NCBI RefSeq assembly: GCF_027595985.1
Contig: NC_073304.1
Coordinates: 218,496,000 to 218,559,999 of the forward strand
DNA: 64,000 nucleotides
Direction of reading: 5' to 3'
From: Sorex araneus
Lineage: Eukaryota > Chordata > Mammalia > Eulipotyphla > Soricidae
Shown here: positions 1-11,640 of the stretch, piece after piece
Numbering within the stretch: the first letter of the stretch is position 1
Layout: every line of letters begins with the position of its first letter
Made by a program: the position numbers and the translations under genes
The notes under the pieces: model-generated
Databases searched by the model: none
Told to the model about the DNA's origin: nothing
What the model saw: only the letters and a program-made list of their open reading frames with translations

Positions 1-185
1 ACACCTGGTTTCTTCTGCTGGTTCCTTCATGCATGAGGCTTGTCCAAATGTGTGGAGAGGGGCCTTGAGCATGTCTGTAGCTAGGCTCCAGAGGTCTTCG
101 ACCGCCGGAAGCTCTTCTTGGGGCGGGGAGGGAAACTGAAGCCCACCCCCTCCGAGGTGGAAGACAGGTGTGGGGGGAAGAGACT
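1..185 (-). mobile_element. Head of the composite retroposon (tandem copy A)
   Basis: Matches 7949-8130. The remainder lies left of the window. Confidence 0.6.
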
Positions 186-199
186 CTTTCACAGGATAC

Positions 200-1035
200 T
201 ATATTTTCATTTTTTAATTTGTTTTTATTAAGATACCATGATTTACAAACTTGCTAATAATAGAACTTCAGTCTTACATACAGTGTTCAAACAATAATCC
301 CACCACCAGTGTGACCTTCCCTCCACCAATTCCCAAGATTCCCAGCCACCCCATCCTTCCTTCCTAGCAGTCAAATTTTTAAGCTTTATTATTGTAGTTG
401 GGTCTCCTACTTATAGTGTTGTTACTACATGGTTTACCTTACATTTACACCACTGATGTGCCCAAGGCCCCTGTACCTGCCCCTGTTATTTCTCATCTAC
501 ATCTTCTTATTTTCATACTCAACTTCTTTCCTTCTCTGTCCTTCTTGGTTCTATAATCTAGGGTCCAGGTTAGTCTAGGAATCCACTTTGATACCTTGCA
601 TTCCCTTGTCCTGTTATTCTATATACTATAGACAAATGACACCATCTGGTATTTATGCTTTTTATCCTGACTTACTTTACCTAACATTGTATCCTTCAGT
701 TCCATCCAAGTTACAGCAAATTGCATGCTTTTTTTTATTTCTTGCAGCTGCATAGTATTCCATTGTATGTGTATATACCACACCTTCATTATTCTCTCAT
801 CAGTTGTTGCAACTGGGTTGGTTCCAAATGCTAGCTATTATGCTAAGTGGTAGATGAATAATGTGTGTTTATGTTCTTTTGAATGAGTGATTTGTATCTT
901 TGGGATAAATACCAAGAAGTAGAATTCCTGAGTTTTGTGACAGCTCTAGTCTTACTTATCCGAAAAATCTCCACACCATTTTCAATAGGGATTGAACCAG
1001 ACTACATTAACACCAACAGTGAATGAGATATTAAA
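200..1035 (-). mobile_element. Old L1 3' region (copy A)
   Basis: Contains CAGCTGCATAGTATTCCATT and other landmarks of the antisense L1 ORF2 end near 748-800. Highly diverged with no open frame. Duplicated at 8145-8985. Confidence 0.65.
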
Positions 1036-2084
1036 CAGAGAAAATAAATTCAATACCAGTAAAATTTCCTTGAACCTGACAGAAGATTTGAAAAACTAAG
1101 GGACCAAAGGACTGTCTCATATTCCTTGAGTGAAACTTCTACATACTGCAGAATTCCACCAAGATTCCAATATGCCTTCCATAAGAGCACAACAAAGTCT
1201 AAGAGTGCAAATCTGGGTTGTGGAAAAAATTTGAAGAATATGTTGACAAAAAAACGGGGTTTATTTTCTACTTTGAGAAGGATTGAATAAAACAAGACCA
1301 TTTACCCCAAATAAGGCCAAATGCTTCCTGACAACGAAATCCTTATTGTGGGCATTGCTTTATGTTCAATTCATTGTGGAAAGGACCAAACTACAAATTA
1401 TACACTGAAACAAGTGCAAATGGAAGGGAGTCACTCATCACAAGCTGGTGATGGCTCATTGTCACCTGACAAGCAAAATCTGCAAGGAGCAATGTGACTT
1501 TCTGAAGAAAGACCTGCATCTCTCATTTGTAAGACTACTTTTGTTAAAAAAACGATAATTGAATAAACAAATGAGTCACATAAATATTACTAGAAATACC
1601 ATAGGTGTCAAACAAATATTTGGAATCAATTAACAAAATGAAGCATGAAATAGCCAGCCTCATTAAACATGGCATGGAGTCTCTTACAAGGTGCCCCATG
1701 CCATTCAGTGACCCAGGAGGGGCCTCTGGCTTAGGTATCCAGGTTTACCACTGAGTTCATCCTGTGACTTTGGAAGATCTTATTCATGCTGGGTCTAAGA
1801 CTTGGGCTTCAGAGTCACCCTGAATATGGGCCCTCACTGAGGCCCCTTTTAGAACCTGGCCACATCTTTTAATCTCAGGACTCAGCCAGTCAACCAGGAT
1901 CAGAAGAACATGAGGTTTTAAATGAGGAAAGCAAGCAAAAAAAGACCAAACCTTGGCACAGGAGAACTGAACAAACACAAACCAAGATCCGCGTAAATAC
2001 TGATGGTGTTCAGCCATGCACCACACTGTGCTCTGAGGCTCCCACAACCTGGGAAAGATTTACTGCAAACTATATGTCTTTATC
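1036..2084. other. No gene seen (copied at 8986-9217 and 10052-10894)
   Basis: AT-rich non-coding DNA conserved between the two tandem copies. No recognised gene or repeat family. Short open frames here are unsupported. Confidence 0.5.
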
Positions 2085-2590
2085 TTTTCATTGAATCAGT
2101 GTGAGACAGACCCTTACAAGCTCTTCATGATTAGGTTTCAGTCATACAGTATTTCAGCACCCATCCCTTCACCAGTGTACATTTCCTAGCACCAATGTCC
2201 CAGTTTCCCTCCCGTCCACAATCTTCCAATCCCAAATGCCTCTACGGCAGGTGATTCTCTCTCTCTTTCTTTCTCTTTCTCTCTCCCTTTCTCCCTCTCT
2301 CCCACTCTCTGTCTCTCTCCCCCTTCCTCTCTTCTCTCCCTCTCTTTCTCTCCTTCTTCTCTTCTCTCCCCCAACCCCCCCCCCTCTCTCTCTTTGTCTT
2401 CTTCTTTTTGGGAATTGCAGTTTGCAATACAGATACTGAAGGATTATCAGAAATATCCCTTTACCTATCTGTAGCACTTAATTCTTGTCCAACGTGGTCA
2501 TTTCCAGCTATTATAGTTATACTGTTCCCTTCTCTATCTTACCTACCCTCAGAATTCATTTGTGATCTATATGTTTACATATACCACAAA
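2085..2590 (-). mobile_element. L1 3' end (copy A)
   Basis: Minus-strand L1 3' UTR with the ACCCATCCCTTCACCAGTG signature, a CT-rich tract (2258-2400) and the end of ORF2-type sequence. Duplicated at 10895-11380. Confidence 0.75.
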
Positions 2591-2668
2591 TATATATTAT
2601 ATTATATTATATTATATTATATTATATTATATTATATTATATTATATTATATTATATTATATTATACC
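2590..2668 (+). repeat. (ATATT)n microsatellite
   Basis: About 15 pentamer units. The paralogous site at ~11393-11410 has only one or two. Confidence 0.95.
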
Positions 2669-2904
2669 ACAGTGGGTAGCGCATTTGCTTTGCTCACGGC
2701 TAACCCAGGTTCGATTTCTCCGTCCCTCTGAGAGAGCCCAGCAAACTACCGAGAGTATCCCGCCAGCATGGAAGAGCCTGGCAAGCTGCCTGTGGCATAT
2801 TTGATATGCCAAAAACAGTAACAACAAGTCTCACAATAGAGACAATACTGATGCCCGCTCGAGCAAATCAATGAGCAAGGGAATGACAGTGATACAATGA
2901 TTGT
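2664..2904 (+). mobile_element. tRNA-SINE, tail type 2, head truncated (copy A)
   Basis: The SINE starts mid-head directly after an (ATATT)n run. Paralogue at 11403-11640. Confidence 0.85.
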
Positions 2905-4209
2905 ATATATATGTATATTAAAAAACTAATATCCACAGTCAGAGAAAACAGGGGCTAGGAGGACTGGTCAATGGTTGGGATCAATCACAAGTATGTGTGG
3001 AATGAAAGGTAGGTAAACTATGTGTCTTACATGCCATGAAGGACTGAATTCTTTAAACTTCCTCTTCCATGCCCTAAACAGAAATCTAAGCATCAATGTA
3101 GGTTCTTATTCGTCTCCCCCCATATGAAACCCCAGTTCTGACTCTATCCAGCTGCACTGATTGTGCTCCCAGATAATCCCCAGTGTGTCTTGCAAGATCA
3201 CACATCTGTGTGCCTTGTCAGAACTGAATAAGACTTTTCCTCTTATTCAGAGGCTTGGCCGCTGATCACACTTTCCCTTCAGTAACAGTTATCAGCCTTC
3301 GTATCATGAACGCGTGAGTGCTCTGTCACAGCTCATTTTCTCTCCCAGAGTTCAAGTGTTCCCTTTTTATTACCTAACAGGGAGGCTTTGGGGAAAATCC
3401 TTCCTCTCTTTCTTGCTTCGCACTCTCTTGTTTTCCCCAGACTCAATTTCTGATTTCTTTCCACGGGTTGGTTGATCTTTGCCTTTCCAAATACAGGAGA
3501 TGTTTTGCTCTCTTGGGTGGTCCAGAGATTGTGAGTTGACCAAAGGCTGATATGATTGATGACCAGATCCCCTGTTCCCATGGTCTGTACTTAAGGGTTA
3601 AGTACAAAACTTGGGTCAGCACTTAGCTTGCTGATTAATGTTTTGACTTTAAAACAAACAGTCTCAAAGTCTGAATAAAAACAGAATATGTTTCTGCTTC
3701 ACTTGGTGTGACAATGTATGTTGCTAAAGGTTCCCAGAAAAAGAAAGACCTATGAGAATATGATTCCACAACGTTAGCAAACAGCCCTTTGCAGTGAAAC
3801 TCCCATCCAAAGCGCAGGCTCAGTCTGGGAACACAATGGACACTCACCTGCTTAGAGGGGACCCTTGTATCCCCAGCCAAGCAGGTTGCCAGGTGCAGGG
3901 CTCTGCTCACAGACAGGGATGTGCACATGCAAAGGGTTGGGGTTCCATTACCAGAGACCTACTTGAAGCTCTCCTCCTCCCAGGTCTCAGTCCCCAGTGT
4001 TATGTACTTACAGTTAACTACCTTTGTGACTGTTTCCAAGGTCTGCAACTGGTTCTGCCAGTTCTCAGCAATAGGACCTGGGGCAGGCCCCTTGCTCTCT
4101 GATTCTGCCCAAATGGGTGATGATGTGTGTTGGATAATTCAACATAAGCGAAGTGTAGAACAATCAGACACAAAACTACAAAACAAAGTGGAGGTGATGG
4201 AATTAATGC
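2905..4209. other. Duplicated 3' flank of K1/K2/K6, no proven gene
   Basis: Present three times (here, 11641-12953 and, inverted, 38843-39950). A 97-codon frame starting MCTSLSVSRALHLATC stays open in all three (3635-3928 -, 12377-12670 -, 39125-39418 +), but its differences are mostly amino-acid changing, so it is probably not coding. Confidence 0.5.
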
Positions 4210-4215
4210 TTTATT
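4210..4215 (-). promoter_or_regulatory. K1 poly(A) signal
   Basis: AATAAA on the minus strand about 560 bp past the stop. It is identical in position and context to the signals of K2 and K6. Confidence 0.7.
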
Positions 4216-4665
4216 AGGAGCAAAGAAGCAGTGGTCCTTTCAGGCAGGAAGAACACACAGTAACCATGGTGGGGGGGAGTGTCAGCACAGGGCACAGATG
4301 AACATGCTGGAGGCAAACAACCACCAGGTATCAACCAAGCCCTGCCAATCGATAATGAGGGGTTTCCATTTCCTGTCCCAACTTCTTGAATGAAAGATGG
4401 CAGCAGTCACTTTCTGGGACCCGAGTCCACGGCTCTGGGTCCAGGACAGTGATCCTGACCAGCAGTGGGACCATGGAAGCCCAAATCAGCTCAGAAGCTT
4501 GTCCTTCTGCCCATGGTCACAATCTGCTGGCAGGATGACCTGTGGGCTGGGACAGTGTGTGTGTCCCCTGCAGGGAGAGGAGATTGATCATGGGGGAAAG
4601 GCATGTCTGGAGGGTGGGAGGATGGGGGTTTTTCCAGGGAGGTGAATGAGTCTGTGGTAGGTGGA

Positions 4666-4731
4666 TCAGCTACAGAGAGGGCAGCAGCCAGGTGGGCAAC
4701 AGCTGCTCACACAAGTTGGTCTGCAGCAGAT
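4666..4731 (-). pseudogene. Out-of-frame KAP C-terminal remnant after K1
   Basis: Just past the K1 stop, another frame reads [21 protein letters not shown] and then stops. This resembles a normal KRTAP C-terminus. It is read as the former end of the gene, cut off by the TAG and a frame change. The same relic follows K2, K6 and K7. Confidence 0.6.
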
Positions 4732-4774
4732 GTTGTTCAGCAGGTGGTTTGGCAGCAGGGTGGGGGCAGCAAGG

Positions 4775-5317
4775 CTAGCAGCAGGGCTTGCAGCAGGAAG
4801 GTGGGGAGCAGCAGCAAGAGCAGCAGGGGGCGCAGCAGGGCCTGCAGCAGCAGGGGACGCAGCAGACTTTGCAGCAGCAGCAGGGCTTACAGCAAGGAAC
4901 GCAGCAGGGTTTGCAGCAAGGGGGGCAGCAGGGAGAGCAGCATGGGGAGCAGCATGGGGAGCAGCAGGGGGAGCAGCAGGGAGAGCAGCATGGGGAGCAG
5001 CAAGGCTTGCAGCAGGGGCTGCAGCAGGGAGAGCAGCAGGGGGAGGAGCAGGGCTTGCAGCAGGGGCTGCAGCAGGGGGAGCAGCAGGGGCTGCAGCAGG
5101 GCTTGCAACAGCAGGGGGAGCAGCAGGGCTTACAGCAGGGGGAGCAGCAGGGGGAGCAGCAGGGCTTGCAGCAGGGGCTGCAGCAGGGCTTGCAGCAGCA
5201 GGGGGAGCAGCAGGGCTTGCAGCAGGTGGTGGTGCAGCAGGTGACAGGGCGGCAGCAGCAAGGCTGGCAGCAGCTGGACCCACCGCAGGTGGGCTGGCAG
5301 CAAGGGGAGCAGCACAT
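4775..5317 (-). CDS. K1: keratin-associated protein, ultra-high-cysteine (hybrid gene)
   Basis: Single-exon ORF of 180 codons. Residues 1-33 are the head shared with K3, K4, K5 and K8 (MCCSPCC, then [23 protein letters not shown]). Next comes a run of CC-S-P and CC-K-P tetrapeptides. The last ~50 residues ([15 protein letters not shown] to [10 protein letters not shown]) match the C-terminal module of K2, K6 and K7. KAPs are hair-cortex matrix proteins that cross-link keratin filaments by disulfides. The start is supported by the shared head and by CCAAT and TATA boxes just upstream. The 5' flank to ~5.66 kb resembles that of K4 (~29.06-29.4 kb), while the 3' flank is a near copy of that of K2, so I infer a recombinant gene. 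Cysteine is about half of all residues. The family call is secure; the exact KRTAP subfamily is not. Confidence 0.88.
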   Translation of the reverse strand: MCCSPCCQPTCGGSSCCQPCCCRPVTCCTTTCCKPCCSPCCCKPCCSPCCKPCCSPCCSPCCKPCCSPCCCKPCCSPCCSPCCSPCCKPCSSPCCSPCCSPCCKPCCSPCCSPCCSPCCSPCCSPCCSPCCPPCCKPCCVPCCKPCCCCKVCCVPCCCRPCCAPCCSCCCSPPSCCKPCC

Positions 5318-5393
5318 GGTGGCAGAGGTGGTGGTGGGGTTTGTGTTCAGAGGGGCGGTTTCCTGAATCTGGTGGGTCTTTGTGGCCCAGGGT

Positions 5394-5426
5394 CTTTATA
5401 GTCTGAGCTTCTCCGCTGGGACCAAT
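5394..5426 (-). promoter_or_regulatory. K1 core promoter: CCAAT and TATA boxes
   Basis: TATAAAG on the minus strand (5394-5400) lies about 77 bp before the ATG. CCAAT on the plus strand (5422-5426) lies about 25 bp further upstream. The same arrangement occurs in all eight genes. Confidence 0.75.
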
Positions 5427-5429
5427 GAA

Positions 5430-6009
5430 GAAGATCTTCCTCATTCCTGTTTACAGAGTTTTCTACATTCAGTTGGGGTGGGGGGTTAACGTGAAAGTTG
5501 TCCCCTCCTCCCCTCCGTGTTCTGAATCTTTTGAAAACAATGACTTAATCTACTTCTTAATGAAGTATTACACAAGAATGTTTTATTTTCAGAATTAAAG
5601 AGTCACATTATGGGTACTGTTTCCTCTTCCAGGCTGATGTGGTCACGTGACACAATTCCTGAGCAGGCGGGAGCTGTGGTTCGTTCTCTGCTTTATTTGT
5701 TTATCAAGTCACTGACCTGGTACACTTTCTTTTCCCCTCTTTATGGGAAAATATTAGGTTAGAGTAGAAAATATAGATTCTACCACATAAAATTTTAGCT
5801 GAGTTAGCTTGGAGGTCCACAATTTTTCTAACTATTTTGGTATTAAACATTTTTTCATGAAAAAAATCTTTATTTCCAAATTGATAAATTTTTATTGATT
5901 TTTCAACTTGATAGATATCTCAAATTGAGGTACCATCACACCTTGGAGAGACATAGGTGATCACATAGGTTGTATCCTATGTTCTCTAAATTTTACTCTT
6001 TACTACATT
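5430..6009. other. K1 upstream region
   Basis: Up to ~5660 it resembles the K4 upstream region (29.16-29.4 kb), including GGTCACGTGAC versus GGTCATGTGAC. Beyond that nothing is recognised. Confidence 0.5.
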
Positions 6010-6262
6010 GGAGAGGGCTGGAGCGATAGGATAGAGGGTAGGGAGTTTGCCTTGCATGCAGCCGACCTGAGTTCGATTCCTCTGTTCCTCACGGAGAGCC
6101 TGGCAAGCTACCGAGAGTATCCCGCCTACATGGTGGAGCCATGCAAGCTACCCGTGGCGTATTCTATATGCCAAAAACAGTAACAACAAGTCTCACATTG
6201 GAAATGATACTGGTGCCCGCTCGAGCAAATCGATGAGCAACGGGATTACAGTGATTCAGACA
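6010..6262 (+). mobile_element. tRNA-SINE, tail type 2
   Basis: Head GGGCTGGAGCGATAGGATAG and full type 2 tail ending GATTACAGTGATTCAG. Confidence 0.88.
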
Positions 6263-6475
6263 GTGATTCAGTACCATGGAGATGGTTCAAAGCACTAATG
6301 CATATGCTTTGCAAAGTGTGGAAACCCTGGGTTCAATCCCAGGCTCAACAGAGTCTCCTGAGCACTGCCAGGAACAACACTACACCAGGTGTACCTCACA
6401 AAGCACCTCAGTGCACCGTGAGTGGCTCATGAGCACTGCTTGGGGTCACCACAAACCCCAGAAAATTATATTCTA
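6263..6475 (+). mobile_element. Diverged SINE-like repeat
   Basis: GGAGATGGTTCAAAGCACTA to GGGGTCACCACAAACCCC. tRNA-like GGTTCAATCCC is present; it is a different or very old SINE. Confidence 0.5.
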
Positions 6476-7456
6476 ACCCATTCAAAGTCATTGGAGACTG
6501 TGTTCGAACATTGTATAAAACAAAAATTATAGAACTGCATACTTGCATTTCTCATTATGATTGTGAAACTCATTTGTGTACTTACCTAGATTTCCATTTA
6601 TTCTCCTTTTTGTAGATTTCCACTGAATGCTCTATATATTTTTCACTTTTCTGTTAATTTATTGATTTCTGCAGAATGAATACACTATTAGTTCTTTTTA
6701 CTTTTTACTTTTAATACGAACCATTTTTAGTTTGAGATCAACAAAGTGATCTTGTGCTATGACTATTTTAGCACAAGTTTTTGATAAATAGGAATACTTT
6801 CATGGGATGTACAAATGTTCACAGAATTGCTGAGCAAAATATTTATACTGTTCTTTGCAGAGACTTTCACCAGCTCTTACTGGCTAAAGCACTTTATTGG
6901 TATTCTATTACAGATTATATTTCTAGTTTTTATTCTAGTTTTTTTGTTTCAACTGGGCTCATTTGTATAATAAACAATCATTTATGCATGTATGTTGCTC
7001 TTGTATTCAAACTACCTTAATATTTCTAATAAAACGTGGGGAAATATTTTTGGAGCCAGGGACTAATCTCAGGTCCTCTCAAATGAGCAATGTGTGCTTT
7101 ATCACTGAGTGATAGTCTTGGAGTTTTAGTAATTTCACAGGCACAGTCATATCACCCACAGATGGTGGAGTTAAGTTTCCAAATTTGAACATATCCATAT
7201 TGTTTAGTTCTATTCACAAGCAGACAAATAAATAAAGTACTCATTCTTGCTTGCCCCCCCAAAAAATAGAGACATGAATAAGAATAAAGCCAATTTATTC
7301 AAAGATACTTTTTGGAGTGATATTGAGCCATATCAGGGGACCAGCTTCTCCAGGCTCTGTGTTTAAGGAACCAGCTACAGTATTAGGGATCAAACTGGAG
7401 TTTGCTGCATACAAGGCAGGCACCTTCCTCCTGCACTCTCTCTCCATTCTCACAAG
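6476..7456. other. AT-rich intergenic DNA
   Basis: No gene seen. A weak, reversed SINE-like fragment lies near 7050-7130. Confidence 0.5.
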
Positions 7457-7457
7457 G

Positions 7458-7491
<34 letters not shown>
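7457..7491 (+). repeat. (ATC)n microsatellite
   Basis: About 11 ATC units at the 3' end of the composite retroposon. Confidence 0.95.
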
Positions 7492-8130
7492 CCTTGATCG
7501 TCAAATTTCTCGAGCAGTCTCAGTAACGTCTCCATTAATCCTAGCCCTGAGATTTTTGAAGCCTCTCTTTACTTGTTCTTTCCAATGGTGCTGAAATGGA
7601 GGCTCTTTCAGGGTCCGGGGAATGACACCCATCACTGTTACTGGTTTTGGCATATGAATACACCATGGGGAGTTTGCGAGGCTCTCCCATGTGGGCAGGA
7701 AACTCTTGGTACATTGCCAGGCTCTCCCAGAGGGAGAATTAGGCCATAAGATGTCACACAGCTGCTTTGTGGATGCTCGCTTCCGGAGGCTTGGTTTTAT
7801 ATTCTCTGGATATTGGCTGTTGATGGTATTATGGCACTGGGTGCAGTCCCTGGGTGTGACCGCCTAGCTACTGGAAAATGGGCACTCTGGGCGGAAGAGG
7901 CCCGGTCCCAATTCGAGCAGGCTTGGAGGTCTCAGCCCCGGGTCCCACACACCTGGGTTCCTCTACTGGTTCCTTTATGAGTGAGGCTCGTCCAAATGTG
8001 TGGAGAGGGGCCTTGAGCATGGCTGTGACTAGGCTCCGGAAGTCTTCGACCGCCAGAAGCTCTGCTTGGGGCGGGGAGGGAAACTGAAGCCCACCCCCTC
8101 CGAGGTGGAAGACAGCCAGGTGCAAGGGGT
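7480..8130 (-). mobile_element. Composite retroposon: LTR-like head plus SINE tail type 2
   Basis: On the minus strand, ~330 bp starting CTGGCTGTCTTCCACCTCGG, rich in conserved text and with a TATA-like GAATATAAAACC near 7795-7806, joins a long SINE type 2 tail (7490-7740) ending in (ATG)n. Related copies: 1-185, 45585-46240 and 29712-30365. Not assigned to a known family. Confidence 0.6.
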
Positions 8131-8144
8131 CTTCCCTCTCTAAC

Positions 8145-8985
8145 AGGATACTATATTTTTATTTTTTAATTTGTTTTTTATTAAGACACCATGATTTACA
8201 AACTTGCTAATAATAGAACTTCAGTCTTACATACAGTGTTCAAACAATAATCCCGCTACCAGTGTGACCTTCCCTCCACCAATTCCCAAGGTTCCCTGAC
8301 ACCCCATCCTGCCTTCCTAGTAGTTATATTTTTAAGTTTTATTATTGTAGTTGGGTCTCATATTTATAGTGTTGTTGATTACATGGTTTACCTCACATTT
8401 GCACCACTGATTTGCCCAAGGCCCCTGTCCCTGCCCCTGTTATTTCTCATCTACATCTTCTTATTTTCATACTCAACTTCTTTTCTTCTCTATCCTTCTT
8501 TGTTCTATAATAAAGGGTCCAGGTTAATCTAGAAATCCCCTTTGATACCTTGCATTCCCTTGTCCTGTTATTCTATATATTATACACAAATGACACATCT
8601 GATATATATGCTTTTTATCCTGACTTACTTTATCTAACATTGTATCCTTCAGTTCCATCCAAGTTACAGCAAATTGCATGCTTTTTTAATTTCTTGCAGC
8701 TGCATAGTATCCCATTGTATGTGTATATACCACACCTTCATTATCCTCTCATCAGTTGTTGCAGCTGGGTTGGTTCCAAATCCTAGCCATTATGCTAAGT
8801 GGTGTGATGAATAATATGTGTTTATATTCTTTTGAATGAGTTATTTGTATCTTTGGGATAAATACCAAGAAGTAGAATTCCTGAGTTTTGTGACAGCTCT
8901 AGTCTTACTTATCTGAAAAATCTCCACAACATTTTCAATAGGAATTGAACCAGACTACATTAACACCAACAGTGGATGAGATATT
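8145..8985 (-). mobile_element. Old L1 3' region (copy B)
   Basis: Colinear paralogue of 200-1035 with a few per cent differences. Confidence 0.65.
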
Positions 8986-9217
8986 AAACAGAGAAAATAA
9001 ATTCAATACCAGTAAAATTTCCTTGAACCTGACAGAAGATTTGAAAAACTAAGGGACCAAAGGACTGTCTCATATTCCTTGAGTGAAACCATCTACATAC
9101 TGCAGAATTCCACCAAGATTCCAACATGCCTTTCATGAGAGCACAACAAAGTCTAAGAGTGCAAATCTGGGTTGTGGAAAAAATTTGAAGAATATGTTGA
9201 CAAAAAAATGGGGTTTA

Positions 9218-9778
9218 ATTTGATCCAACAATATCACTTCTGGGAATATATCCTGGAGAAACAAAAAAGTATAGTCGAAATGACATTTGCACTTATATGT
9301 TCATCGCAGCAGCACAGTTTACAATAGCCAGAATCTGGAAAAAACTCAAGTGCCCAAGAACAGATGATTGGTTAAGAAAACTTTAGTACATCTACACAAT
9401 GGAATACTATGCAGCTGTTAGAAAAGATGAAGTTATGAACTTTGCATATAAGTGGATCAACATGGAAAGTATCATGCTAAGTGAAATGAGCCAGAAAGAG
9501 AGGGACAGACATAGAAAGATTGCACTCATCTGTGGAATATAAAATAACAGAGCAGGAGACTAACACCCAAGAATAGTAGTATATAATACCAGGAGGTTGA
9601 CTCCATAGCTTGGAAGCTGACCTCACATGCTAGGGGAAAGCATCCCAGATAGGGAAGGGAACACCAAGTAAAATGTGATTGGAGATCCCACGCAAGAAGG
9701 GAGATGCACGCTGAAAGTAGACTAGAGACTGAACATGATGGCCACTCAATATCCCTATTGCAAACCACAACACCCAAA

Positions 9779-9822
<44 letters not shown>

Positions 9823-10051
9823 AAATTGGAATGCCCTGCCACAGAGGAAGGGGGGTGGGGGGATAATACTGGGGGGTGGGAGGGATACTGGGTTCATTGG
9901 TGGTGGAGAATGGACACTGGTGAAGGGATGGGATCTCAAACATTGTATGAGGGAAACACAAGCACAAAAATGTGTAAATCTGTAACTGTACCTCACAGTG
10001 ACTCACTAACTAAAAAATAAATTAATTAATTTTAAAAAAACAGAAAATAAT
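9218..10051 (+). mobile_element. 5'-truncated L1 insertion in tandem copy B
   Basis: Plus-strand L1 with ORF2 C-terminus ([25 protein letters not shown], with a TAG), 3' UTR with (GA)n at 9779-9820 and a G-rich tract, and an A-rich tail. TGGGGTTTA is duplicated at 9209-9217 and 10052-10060. The paralogous site near 1255 is empty, so the insertion postdates the tandem duplication. Confidence 0.88.
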
Positions 10052-10894
10052 TGGGGTTTATTTTCTACCTTGAGAAGAATTGAATAAAATAAGACCATTT
10101 ATCCCAAATAAGGCCAAATGCTTCCTGACATCAGAATCCTTATTGTGGGCATTGTTTTATGTTCAATTCATTGTGGAAAGGACCAAACTACAAATTATAC
10201 ACTGAAACAAGTGCAAATGAAAGGGGGTCACTCATCACAAGCTGGTGATGGCTCATTGTCACCTGACAAGCAAAATCTGCAAGGAGCAATGTGACTTTCT
10301 GAAGAAAGACCTGCATCTCTCATTTGCAAGACTAGTTCTGTTAAAAAAAAAAAGATAATTGAATAAACAAATGAGTCACATAAATATTACCATAGGGGTC
10401 AAACAAATATTTGGAATCAATTAACAAAATGAAGCATGAAATACACTGCCAGCCTCATTAGACATGGCATGAAGTCTCTTACACGGTGCCCCACGCCATT
10501 CAGTGACTCAGGGGAGACCTCTGGCTTAGGTATCCAGGTTTACCACTGAGTTCATCCTGTGACTTTGGAAGATGACCTTATTCATGCTGGGTCTAAGACT
10601 TGGGCTTCAGAGTCACCCTGAATATGGGCCCTCACTGAGGCCCCTTCTAGAACCTGGCCACATCTTTTAATCTCAGGACTCAGCCAGTCAACCAGGATCA
10701 GAAGAACATGAAGGTTTTAAATAAGGAAAGCAAGCAAAGAAAGACCAAACCTTGGCACAGGAGAACTGAACAAACACAAACTAAGATCCACATAAATACT
10801 GATGGTAGTCAGTGGGGCACCACACTGTGCTCTGAGGTTCCCACAACCCGGGAAGATCTATTGCAAACTCTATGTCTTTTTTTAAAAAAATTTT

Positions 10895-11380
10895 TTTAAA
10901 ATTGTATTAGTGTGAGATAGACCCTTACAAAGCTATTCATAATTAGGTTTCAGTCATACCGTATTTCATCACCCATCCCTCCACCAGTGCACATTTCCCA
11001 GCACCAATGTCCCAGTTTCCCTCCCAACCCCCAACCTCTCACCCCCACCACCTCTACTGCAGGTGCTTTTCTCTCTGTCTCTGTCTCTCTCTCTCTCTAT
11101 CTCTCTCTCTCCCTCTCCCTCTCCTCTTTCCTTCTCTCTTTCTCTCTCCTCCTTTGCCTCTTCTCTCTTTCTCTTTCTCTCTCTCTTTCTCTCTCTGTCT
11201 GTCTTCTTTTGGGCCATGTGGTTTGCAATACAGATACTGAAGGATTATCAGAAATATCCCTTTACCTATTTTTAGCACTTAATTCTTGTCCAATTGTGGT
11301 CATTTCCAGCTATTATAGTTTACTGTTCCCTTCTCTATCTTACATACCTTCAGAATTCATTTGTGATCTATATGTTTATA
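10895..11380 (-). mobile_element. L1 3' end (copy B)
   Basis: Paralogue of 2085-2590 with a CT-rich tract at 11075-11205. Confidence 0.75.
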
Positions 11381-11402
11381 TATGTCACAAATATACATCA
11401 TA

Positions 11403-11640
11403 TTATATAGCACAGTGTGTAGCACATTTGTCTTGCACATGGCCGACCCAGGTTCGATTACTCCGTCCCTCTCAGAGAGCCCAGCAAACTACCGAGAGTA
11501 TCCCACCGGCATGGCAGAGCCTGGCAAGCTACCTGTGGCATATTCAATATGCAAAAAACAGTAACAAGTCTAACAATAGAGACAGTACTGGTGCCCGCTC
11601 GAACAAATCAATGAGCAAGGGAATGACAGTGATACAATGA
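11403..11640 (+). mobile_element. tRNA-SINE, tail type 2, head truncated (copy B)
   Basis: Same insertion as 2664-2904, copied by the tandem duplication, without the (ATATT)n expansion. Confidence 0.85.

Larger units (their letters stand above)
1..4780. repeat. Tandem segmental duplication, copy A (3' flank of K1)
   Basis: Colinear with 7949-13525 over the whole stretch, including the same L1 and SINE insertions. The offset changes from ~7.95 to ~8.74 kb because copy B gained the 834-bp L1. Extends left of the window. Confidence 0.92.

Noticed and set aside
2169-2477. Arg/Glu-rich and Leu/Ser-rich frames over CT tracts (also 10969-11217, 9526-9996, 40818-41123, 53870-54271)
   Set aside because: Low-complexity microsatellites inside L1 3' UTRs or next to SINEs; no protein homology.
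3794-4102. 102-codon frame conserved in three duplicates (also 12536-12844 and 38951-39259)
   Set aside because: It lies antisense to the KRTAP transcription unit's downstream flank, has no promoter or homology, and is conserved only because the duplicates are recent.
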